NCBI GenBank assembly: GCA_039184055.1
Contig: JBCDBH010000107.1
Coordinates: 1-16,277 of the forward strand
Direction of reading: 5' to 3'
DNA from: JBCDBH01 sp039184055
GTDB taxonomy: Bacteria; Acidobacteriota; Thermoanaerobaculia; Multivoradales; J023
Length of the DNA: 16,277 nt
The position numbers were made by a program, and so were the translations under genes. Positions 1 to 5,378 of this stretch are shown here, one piece after another. The notes under the pieces are model-generated. The model was not told where the DNA came from and ran no database searches. It saw only the letters and a program-made list of their open reading frames with translations. How positions within the stretch are numbered: position 1 is the first letter of the stretch; every line of letters starts with the position of its first letter.

Positions 1-1401
1 GTCGTCGAGACTGGCGTCGGTCACGCCGGCGGCGCGGGCCAGCAAAAGCAGCTTACGCGCCGCGTCGGCACCGGAGAGATCGGCGGTCGGATCGGCTTCG
101 GCAAAGCCGGCCTCTTGCGCTTCGGCCACGGCGTCGGCGAATGGGATGCCGGCGGCGATGCGGTCGAGCACGTAATTGCAGGTGCCGTTGACCACGCCAC
201 GCAGGCCGTGGATGTCGCGACGGGTGGCGATGCGACGCACCGTCTCGAGCATCGGCACGGCGCCACCGACCGCGGCGGATTCGCGGATCTCACCACCGTG
301 GGCCTGGGCGAGAGCGCTGAAGTGGTCGCCACGATCGGCGATCAACTCTTTGTTGGCGGTCACCACGCTGGCGCCTTTGCGCAAGCCGCGTTCGATCAGG
401 CCGGCCGCCGGTTCGAGCCCGCCCATGACTTCGATCACCAAATCGGCGGGCTCGGCGAGCGCGCGATCGGGATCGTCGGTGATCAGCGGTGTCGGCACGA
501 ACGATTCGCGCTCGCGGCTGGCGTTGCCCACCAGGATCGACCGGAGGCAGTAGCGGTCGGGGTGGTCGAGTAGGTGGCGCACGACACCGGTGCCGACCGT
601 GCCACAACCGAGTACGACCACGTCGAGCGGCGGCCGGCGGTGGATGGAGTCCAGGTAGGTGTCGAGCTCGCCGACGTGGGTACCGCCTTTGCTGCCGATG
701 GCGCGGAGCTCGAAGGGCAAGCCGAGTTTTTGCGCCATGATCACGGCGCGATCCTGCATCACCGGTGCCGGATGGGCGACCGCGTCTTCCCACGACAGGG
801 TTCGGTAATGCTTGGCATTGGGCTCGGTGCGTGGGTCGTCGGTGAACCAGCCGTCGACGTCTTTGACGACCAAACATCGAGCGCCCAATTTGGCGGCGAG
901 GTAGATGGCGGTGAGGTCGGAGCCACCACGGCCGAGCAGACAGATGCTGTCGCCTTCGCCGACGCCGACGAAACCGGGTACGACCACCAGCGGGTGTCGG
1001 TCGAGCAGGTTCTTCAGGTGGCGCGCGTCGAGATCGACCGGTTCGGCCTCGAAAGGATCCCCTTTGACCCGTAAGCCGAGGTGGAACGGATCGACCAGGG
1101 CGGCGTCGATGCCCGCGTCGTCGGCGGCGACGGTTAGCAGCGCGGCGGAAATCCACTCGCCGGTGCTGGCCAAGGACGCGACACAGCTACGTGGCGGTTT
1201 CTTGGCCACGGCGTCGGCACGGCCGAGCAAGGTGTCGGTGGTGCCCATTTGCGCCGATGCGACGGCGATTACGCGTTCGCCATTGCGGATGTAGCGATAA
1301 AGCTCGTGCACCGCGGCGCGGAGCGACGAGTCGTCGACCAAAATCGAGCTGCCGAGTTTGACGACCGCGATGGGCTGGTCGTTGGCGTGCTGTGTAGCCA
1401 T
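1..1401 (-). CDS. thrA: Bifunctional aspartate kinase/homoserine dehydrogenase, C-terminus beyond left edge
   Basis: Catalyses aspartate phosphorylation and aspartate-semialdehyde reduction, the first and third steps to threonine and methionine. The visible 467 residues begin at an ATG preceded by AGAGGGGGG, with an in-frame stop upstream. The kinase domain (about 1-250) shows K15-L-G-S-S, a STGEWISAALL segment and GRGGSD at 157-162. The dehydrogenase domain starts with GCGTVG at 265-270, then TANKELIA at 348-355, NGTCNY at 405-410 and EADPTADLSG. Two things are odd. The phosphate loop reads KLGSS, as in glutamate 5-kinase, rather than KFGGTS. The dehydrogenase Rossmann motif also comes about 200 residues earlier than in E. 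coli ThrA, so the ACT regulatory domains between the enzymes are missing. A C-terminal ACT domain outside the window is possible. The leader carries a T-box-like element. Fusion identity is secure; the symbol is by analogy. Confidence 0.93.
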   Translation of the reverse strand, partial: MATQHANDQPIAVVKLGSSILVDDSSLRAAVHELYRYIRNGERVIAVASAQMGTTDTLLGRADAVAKKPPRSCVASLASTGEWISAALLTVAADDAGIDAALVDPFHLGLRVKGDPFEAEPVDLDARHLKNLLDRHPLVVVPGFVGVGEGDSICLLGRGGSDLTAIYLAAKLGARCLVVKDVDGWFTDDPRTEPNAKHYRTLSWEDAVAHPAPVMQDRAVIMAQKLGLPFELRAIGSKGGTHVGELDTYLDSIHRRPPLDVVVLGCGTVGTGVVRHLLDHPDRYCLRSILVGNASRERESFVPTPLITDDPDRALAEPADLVIEVMGGLEPAAGLIERGLRKGASVVTANKELIADRGDHFSALAQAHGGEIRESAAVGGAVPMLETVRRIATRRDIHGLRGVVNGTCNYVLDRIAAGIPFADAVAEAQEAGFAEADPTADLSGADAARKLLLLARAAGVTDASLDD

Positions 1402-1542
1402 GTGTGCCCCCCTCTGGCATGTGGCATTGCGCGACCGAGTGGCATGGTGTCACCGACCCCGGACGGATCAGCTATCCGAAGCTCACGCGGACGCATCGTT
1501 TGTACATCAAGAAGCGAACAGAGGCGGGAAGCGGAAGTTTTG
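1402..1542 (-). other. Remainder of the long 5' leader between T-box element and start codon
   Basis: About 140 bases separate the CCCTT/AAGGG arm from the start codon. They contain a small hairpin (CGGAT at 1478-1474 with ATCCG at 1468-1464) and a purine-rich Shine-Dalgarno stretch just before 1401. I see no convincing gene and no intrinsic terminator here on either strand. Confidence 0.4.
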
Positions 1543-1800
1543 CCCTTACGTCACCGGACAAGGGACGCTCGGCCACATCGTTTCCCTGCCGCGGGAATCG
1601 CGATACCACCCTGCTCCTGCTTTGGTATCGCGGTCGATCGGGCACCGTGACTCGTTTTGACCCGCAGCGTGGCGGTGCCGTGGGTCGAGCTCGGTTGCCG
1701 CTCGGGGAGAGACTTCCTTCGTCGCCGTCAAACGAAACTAAAGTCGATCTCTGAAGAGTAGGTTGCTGGGTGCACCAACTCTCCCCGAGACTCTTGATGC
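1543..1800 (-). promoter_or_regulatory. Candidate T-box (tRNA-sensing) leader of the aspartate kinase/homoserine dehydrogenase gene
   Basis: Reading leftward from the predicted transcript start near 1800, positions 1612-1599 read AGGGTGGTATCGCG, matching the T-box consensus AGGGUGGNACCGCG at all but one base. Downstream, 1568-1561 read GCGTCCCT, the usual partner: AGGG pairs CCCT and CGC pairs GCG, leaving a UGGU-containing bulge for a tRNA ending ACCA. A 5-bp hairpin (TTCCC/GGGAA) sits between the arms. Upstream, CTCGGGGAGAG (1789-1779) and CTCTCCCCGAG (1711-1701) form an 11-bp helix in the stem I position, and GGCACCG/CGGTGCC (1679-1673/1647-1641) forms a second stem. CCCTT (1564-1560) could alternatively pair AAGGG (1547-1543). 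I could not recognise a specifier loop or canonical stem I motifs, and no U-run follows, so the control mechanism (attenuation or translation) is open. Threonine is the expected ligand amino acid by inference only. Confidence 0.7.
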
Positions 1801-1807
1801 TGCGAAG

Positions 1808-1837
1808 AGAATAAGTCGGAATCTCGTATTCTGTCAA
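1808..1837 (-). promoter_or_regulatory. Sigma-70-type promoter for the aspartate kinase/homoserine dehydrogenase leader
   Basis: On the minus strand a perfect -35 TTGACA (1837-1832) is followed after 18 bases by TATTCT (1813-1808), four of six matches to TATAAT. Transcription would start near 1800, giving a leader of about 400 nt before the ATG at 1401. The unusually long leader fits the T-box element inside it. Confidence 0.55.
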
Positions 1838-1901
1838 GATCGATCGTCAGTGATTCGAGCCTCGACTCCAACGTTTGTTAGGGTGGGGGACATTCCGTTG
1901 C

Positions 1902-1933
1902 ACGACTCGTTAGGAGTCGTCCAATTCCATTGG
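1902..1933 (+). repeat. Two consecutive perfect inverted repeats upstream of the lipoprotein gene
   Basis: ACGACTC (1902-1908) pairs GAGTCGT (1914-1920) across a 5-base loop. CCAAT (1921-1925) pairs ATTGG (1929-1933) across 3 bases. They sit back to back, ending 10 bases before the Shine-Dalgarno GAGGAAG at 1943-1949. They could be a protein operator, or hairpins in the 5' untranslated region. No T-run follows, so they are not a terminator. Confidence 0.45.
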
Positions 1934-1955
1934 ACCTTGGACGAGGAAGTTTGTC

Positions 1956-2312
1956 ATGAAGAATTGGGTGAATGTGTTGTTGCTTTGTCTCGGTTTGGTA
2001 GCCACCATGGCGATCGTCGGTTGCGCGGAAAGCGCCGACGATGGTTCGGCGGCCGACGCCATCGAAGATGCCGCTGATTCGATCAGCGATGCCGCGGACA
2101 ATGCCGCCGATGCCGTTGATGAGGTGGTCGACGACGCGGTGGATGTCGCTGAAGATGCGGTCGATGAAGCTGGCCAAGCGCTCGACGATGCCGGTGATGC
2201 TCTCGAAGACGCCGCGGACGATGCCGGTGATGCTCTCGAAGACGCCGTTGACGATGCTGGTGATGCTCTCGAAGATGTCGCCGACGACGTCGAAGACGCC
2301 ATCGACGGCTGA
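1956..2312 (+). CDS. Small, extremely acidic 11-residue-repeat lipoprotein
   Basis: A 118-residue protein with a lipoprotein signal peptide: K2, a hydrophobic stretch at 5-21 and lipobox I-V-G-C with the lipidated Cys at 23. The ATG follows GAGGAAG by six bases. From residue 32 to the end the chain is eight consecutive 11-residue units with the pattern x-D-D-A-x-D-x-A-x-D-A, the last one residue short. By my count the 96 mature residues contain 30 Asp and 9 Glu, and no Lys, Arg, His, Pro, Thr, Met or aromatic residue. Eleven-residue periodicity is typical of amphipathic helices such as LEA-like and apolipoprotein repeats, so a long acidic helix anchored by lipid at the envelope is likely. It might bind cations or coat a surface; no function is established. 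It is monocistronic, with its own terminator. Confidence 0.88.
   Translation: MKNWVNVLLLCLGLVATMAIVGCAESADDGSAADAIEDAADSISDAADNAADAVDEVVDDAVDVAEDAVDEAGQALDDAGDALEDAADDAGDALEDAVDDAGDALEDVADDVEDAIDG
2049..2309 (+). repeat. 33-bp tandem repeats coding the 11-residue units
   Basis: Eight in-frame units of 33 bases (the last 30) cover 2049-2309. The three at 2181-2213, 2214-2246 and 2247-2279 are near identical at DNA level, sharing the core GGTGATGCTCTCGAAGA. Earlier units have diverged but keep the protein pattern. This suggests growth by recent tandem duplication, and copy number may vary between strains. Confidence 0.85.
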
Positions 2313-2324
2313 TCGATCCCATTG

Positions 2325-2372
2325 GCCACGGAAGGTCACGTCCGTTTTGACGTGACCTCCCGTGGCTTTTTT
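2325..2372 (+). terminator. Strong intrinsic terminator of the lipoprotein gene
   Basis: GCCACGG (2325-2331) and GGTCACGTC pair with GACGTGACC and CCGTGGC, with a 2-base internal mismatch and a six-base loop. The stem runs straight into six T residues at 2367-2372. It lies between convergent genes, but the T-run is only on the plus strand. Confidence 0.95.
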
Positions 2373-2388
2373 GTGTCTTCGTTTTGAT

Positions 2389-3054
2389 TTAGCTCGATTC
2401 GGTGACCGAGTCGAGCTGGAACGCGAAACCCGGTCCGCGTCCGCCAAAGGCGAGGTGAATCCACAACACCGCCAGCGCTTCGACCAGGGCCGCGTTGCGT
2501 AGCGGACCGACATCGATCGGTCGAAAGCCCGCCTTCTCCGCCAAAGCCGCCACGGTGTCTTTGGCCCGTTGATCATCACCCGCCAAGTGCGTATCCACGG
2601 CGCGGCCGAGTAGATTCGGGTCGCGATGATGGATGGAGCCAAAGGTCGAGAAGCCTTTGACGATGTGGGCGTCGGGATAGGCGGCGGCGAGCTGCGCGGT
2701 GGTCGAGCCCTCGGTGGGTGGTGTCCAGGTTGGACTGCCATCTTCGAAGGCCACCGGGTTGTTGCAGTCGACGACGATCTTGCCCGCGAGGTCGATGCCT
2801 TCGAGCGCGGCGACCGCTGCTCCGGCCGGTACCGCCAGGATGACGATCTCCGCGGTCGCGCACGCCGCGGCCACCGGCACCACACGGGCCCGTCCCGGGC
2901 CATCGGGAAGGTCGTCGACCGTGCGTCCGGGGCGCACGCCGATCGCCACGTCGATACCCGTCTCGACCAGCCGCGCGGCCAGACTCACGCCTACCCGGCC
3001 AGCGCCGACGATCGCGACGTGATGCGGGGCCTGGATGTCTTCGTTGCCGCTCAT
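2389..3054 (-). CDS. NAD(P)-binding reductase of the F420-dependent NADP reductase-like (COG2085) family
   Basis: A 221-residue single-domain dinucleotide-binding protein. The N-terminal Rossmann fold shows G17-A-G-R-V-G, with Arg residues after the second strand (VRPGR, about 41-45) that could hold an NADP phosphate. A middle VVDCNNP segment and the C-terminal part (LRNAALVEALAVLWIHLAF) resemble predicted dinucleotide-binding enzymes related to F420:NADP oxidoreductase. Length is normal for the group. Its ATG overlaps the TGA of the upstream DJ-1 family gene (ATGA), so the two are probably translationally coupled and act in the same process. The substrate and whether F420 is used cannot be told from sequence. 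Many members of this family do not use F420. Confidence 0.82.
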   Translation of the reverse strand: MSGNEDIQAPHHVAIVGAGRVGVSLAARLVETGIDVAIGVRPGRTVDDLPDGPGRARVVPVAAACATAEIVILAVPAGAAVAALEGIDLAGKIVVDCNNPVAFEDGSPTWTPPTEGSTTAQLAAAYPDAHIVKGFSTFGSIHHRDPNLLGRAVDTHLAGDDQRAKDTVAALAEKAGFRPIDVGPLRNAALVEALAVLWIHLAFGGRGPGFAFQLDSVTESS

Positions 3055-3788
3055 CGACCCAGCGCCTCGATGACCAATCGGGCCGTCGCGGCGCCCGAGT
3101 ATTGCTGTTGACCGGTGATCAGCCGGCCGTCACGAACGGCAAAAGGCTTGAACGGGCTCTGGACGATGAAGTTCGTGTTGTCGAGTTTCTTCGCTTCGTC
3201 TTCGATCCAAAAGGGCTGGATCTTCTGACCGACATAACGATCGGCTTCTTGTTCTTCACGATTCGCGAAGCCGGTCCACGTCTTGCCGTCGACCAGGAAC
3301 TTGCCGTTCGAGAGCTGTACCTTGAGCAAGACACACGTTCCGTGACAAACCACCGCGACGATCTTGCCGGCCTCCCAGGCTCGGGCGACGAAGCGATGCA
3401 GGTTTTCATCGTCGATCATCGTCACCATCGGTGACTGGCCACCGCAGATGAAGATGGCGTCGAAGCCGTCGAGGTCGACGCTGTCGAGCGAAGGCGTGTC
3501 GTCGAGCAAACCGACATGGTCGGGTGAGCTCACGAAGCCGAGGCTGAGCAGGTCGTCGGCCGAGTATTTGCTCTCGTCACGAGGATCGCTCCAGGCGTCG
3601 CCCTGGAGCGTGCCGCCGGCCGGGCTGGCGATCGTCACCTCGTAGCCGTGCTCGTTGAACTCCCACCACGGATGGGTGAGCTCGGCCCACCAAAATCCGA
3701 TGGGCCAACCGGTTTGCGGGCTGGTGGCCGGATTGGCGGCGATCATCAGGATCTTCTTGGATGTATCCGTATCGGTACTGGCGCTCAT
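3051..3788 (-). CDS. DJ-1/PfpI family protein (type 1 glutamine amidotransferase-like)
   Basis: A 245-residue protein of the Hsp31-like branch of the DJ-1/PfpI superfamily. The nucleophile elbow is AVVC148-H149-GTC, with an upstream Glu (E36 in GFWWAEL) at the position expected to pair with the cysteine. FICGGQSPM at 113-121 is the typical strand-turn motif. The ATG at 3788 follows AAGGAAC. The frame stays open upstream, but that extension lacks family similarity. Family members include glyoxalase III-like/deglycase enzymes and protein-repair chaperones acting on reactive carbonyl or oxidative damage in the cytoplasm. It is first in a two-gene unit with the reductase and divergent from an AraC regulator. 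The exact reaction is unknown. Confidence 0.88.
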   Translation of the reverse strand: MSASTDTDTSKKILMIAANPATSPQTGWPIGFWWAELTHPWWEFNEHGYEVTIASPAGGTLQGDAWSDPRDESKYSADDLLSLGFVSSPDHVGLLDDTPSLDSVDLDGFDAIFICGGQSPMVTMIDDENLHRFVARAWEAGKIVAVVCHGTCVLLKVQLSNGKFLVDGKTWTGFANREEQEADRYVGQKIQPFWIEDEAKKLDNTNFIVQSPFKPFAVRDGRLITGQQQYSGAATARLVIEALGR

Positions 3789-3935
3789 GTCTTGTTCCTT
3801 TCCGCAGGCTCTTGTTGAACTCGTCGAGAAGGCTACGGTGGATCGGATCGTGACCCAATGTTCGAGGCGCTCGCTTTTTTGTCCGATCGTCTCGTTCGTC
3901 CGTTCGTAGCGGGTAAGACGCGGTAGGCTCGGTCG
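3789..3935. promoter_or_regulatory. Divergent control region between DJ-1 gene and AraC regulator
   Basis: This 147-bp gap holds the start signals of two divergent units. I see AAGGAAC ahead of the leftward ATG, short GATC-containing palindromes and a T-run, but no convincing -35/-10 pair. It is the likely binding region of the adjacent AraC-family protein. Confidence 0.4.
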
Positions 3936-4853
3936 ATGGATGTACTGAGCCATTTTCTCGACGTCACCGGCTTGCGTGGTCAGGTTTTCTGCCAAACCGT
4001 GGCCACCGCTCCGTGGGGTTTGTGGATTCCAGCCCGTCCACGTATCGGTTTGCACCTCGTCGATCGCGGCACCTGCTGGTTGCGGATCGGTGAGCAGGGC
4101 GAACCGGTTCGGCTGGTACCCGGCGATGTCGCCCTGGTGCCACATGGCGAGGGTCATGCGCTCTATGATGATCCCACCTCCGAGCTCATGTCGTTCGAGA
4201 CGTGGAAGGTGAGCAAAGACGCCGAATCGCGTCTGATCCGTCGACACGATGGCGGCGGCGCCGAGACCGTGGTGATCTGTGGTGGTTACGAATCCATCAC
4301 CGACAGCCTGCACCCTCTCGTCAAGCTGCTACCCGCACGCGTGTTCGTACCGGCGGCCGAGGCGCCACGTGGGCTCGAACGCGCGTTGCGGTCGCTGCGC
4401 ACGGAAATCGACCGTCCCGATATCGGCAGTCGCACGTTGATCTCGCGTCTGCTCGATGTCGTGTTCGTCGAGATCCTGCGCTACTGGCTCGAGAAGATGG
4501 ACGATCCCAGCTGGCTGGGGGCCCTGCGGGATCGAGGGCTCGCCACGGCGCTCGGTCGTCTGCACGAAGATCCGGCGCGGCGCTGGACGGTGGCCGAGCT
4601 GGCTCTCCAGGTCGGGATGTCACGCGCGGTGTTGGCGCGTAGATTTCGCGATGGCGTCGGCGAGTCGCCGTTGGCGTACCTCGCCCAGGTGCGAATGGAT
4701 GCGGCGGCTCGCTTGCTGATCGGGAGCGACGACAGCCTGTCGGCGGTCGCTCGGCAGGTGGGCTACGACTCCGAGCATGCCTTCAATCGCGCCTTCAAAC
4801 GGGCTCGAGGTGTGCCCCCGGGGGCGTATCGACGGAGTCGTCGTGACGTCTAG
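3936..4853 (+). CDS. AraC-family transcriptional regulator with cupin-type sensor domain
   Basis: A 305-residue regulator. Residues about 5-190 form a cupin-like ligand domain (LRIGEQGEPVRLVPGDVALVPHGEGH at 49-74 is a typical cupin strand pattern with GD and PHGxxH). Residues about 205-300 form the two helix-turn-helix DNA-binding unit: RRWTVAELALQVGMS is the first HTH, and LSAVARQVGYDSEHAFNRAFKR followed by GVPPGAYRR is the conserved second. The layout matches AraC regulators with an AraC_binding/cupin_6 type N-terminal domain. It is divergent from the DJ-1/reductase pair, which is therefore its most likely target. The ArsI-like gene starts 93 bases downstream on the same strand. The ligand is unknown. 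The ribosome site before the ATG is weak. Confidence 0.9.
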   Translation: MDVLSHFLDVTGLRGQVFCQTVATAPWGLWIPARPRIGLHLVDRGTCWLRIGEQGEPVRLVPGDVALVPHGEGHALYDDPTSELMSFETWKVSKDAESRLIRRHDGGGAETVVICGGYESITDSLHPLVKLLPARVFVPAAEAPRGLERALRSLRTEIDRPDIGSRTLISRLLDVVFVEILRYWLEKMDDPSWLGALRDRGLATALGRLHEDPARRWTVAELALQVGMSRAVLARRFRDGVGESPLAYLAQVRMDAAARLLIGSDDSLSAVARQVGYDSEHAFNRAFKRARGVPPGAYRRSRRDV

Positions 4854-4934
4854 TTGAGAGAATCGTTGCATCCTTTTCACCGATGTCACGACAAAGAGAT
4901 CGAAGGCGCGCGAAACAGCGCTGGAACGAACCGC

Positions 4935-4940
4935 AAGGAG
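4935..4940 (+). promoter_or_regulatory. Ribosome binding site fixing the arsI start
   Basis: AAGGAG lies six bases before the ATG at 4947. It favours this start over an in-frame TTG at 4854, which has no such site and would add 31 residues unlike the family. Confidence 0.8.
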
Positions 4941-4946
4941 AACACG

Positions 4947-5378
4947 ATGCAACGACTTCACGTCATGCTCAAAGTTGCCGATCTCGAGACGTCGAAACAG
5001 TTCTACTCGACCCTTTTCGCCGCCCAGCCGACGGTCGAGAAAACCGACTACGCCAAATGGATGCTCGACGACCCGCGCGTCAATTTCTCGATCGCTCAAA
5101 CCGCGTCCGATCATGGTGTCGAGCATCTCGGCATTCAGGCTGAGAGTCGCGATGAGCTCGCCGCGCTACGCGAACGCATCGCCCGAATCGACGGCACGGT
5201 GCGCGACGAAGGTGAAACGGTGTGCTGCTACGCCGAATCCGACAAGACCTGGGTGACCGATGCTCAAGGGGTGAGCTGGGAAACCTTCTACACTCACGGT
5301 GCCTCGGAGGTGTATGGCAAACGCGACACCGATTGTTGTGACTCCAGCTGCTGTGAAGACGAAGCCGAGGTCGCCTGA
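4947..5378 (+). CDS. arsI: ArsI/CadI-type glyoxalase-fold metalloenzyme
   Basis: A 143-residue vicinal-oxygen-chelate protein close to ArsI, the Fe(II)-dependent C-As lyase that demethylates trivalent organoarsenicals, and to cadmium-induced CadI. Expected metal ligands are present: H5 in the first strand, H60 in VEHLGIQ and E112 in SWETF. The thiol pair C93-C94 in TVCCYA matches the arsenic-binding vicinal cysteines of ArsI, and DKTWVTDAQGVSWE is the typical second-half segment. The C-terminus is longer than usual and ends with a second cysteine cluster, CCDSSCC (130-136), in an acidic tail. A clear Shine-Dalgarno sets the start. Its TGA overlaps the ATG of a sigma factor gene by one base, so the two are co-translated. 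C-As lyase versus a broader metal-binding role cannot be decided from sequence. Confidence 0.85.
   Translation: MQRLHVMLKVADLETSKQFYSTLFAAQPTVEKTDYAKWMLDDPRVNFSIAQTASDHGVEHLGIQAESRDELAALRERIARIDGTVRDEGETVCCYAESDKTWVTDAQGVSWETFYTHGASEVYGKRDTDCCDSSCCEDEAEVA

Noticed and set aside
1472..1837. 121-codon minus-strand frame in the large gap
   Set aside because: It begins at the -35 box and runs through the T-box leader. It has no ribosome site and no recognisable domain, and the RNA structures explain the region better.
1886..1903. Sigma-54-like element (GG-N10-GC with TTGCA) before the lipoprotein gene
   Set aside because: Only the GG, GC and TTGCA parts match; the rest of the -24 box does not. 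Too weak to call.
2049..2309. CRISPR-like array
   Set aside because: The 33-bp repeats are directly adjacent with no spacers and stay in frame with a translated protein; they are coding tandem repeats.
3789..4313. N-terminal extension of the DJ-1 gene to an upstream start
   Set aside because: The extension overlaps the AraC coding region antisense. The ATG at 3788 has a good Shine-Dalgarno and gives the normal family length.
4867..4890. Possible ECF-type promoter (TGCATCC) before the ArsI-like gene
   Set aside because: No matching -10 element at a suitable distance, and I cannot tie the motif to this sigma group from sequence alone.
4854..4946. Earlier start for the ArsI-like gene
   Set aside because: It would use TTG without a ribosome site and add residues unlike the family. 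ATG at 4947 with AAGGAG is clearly better.
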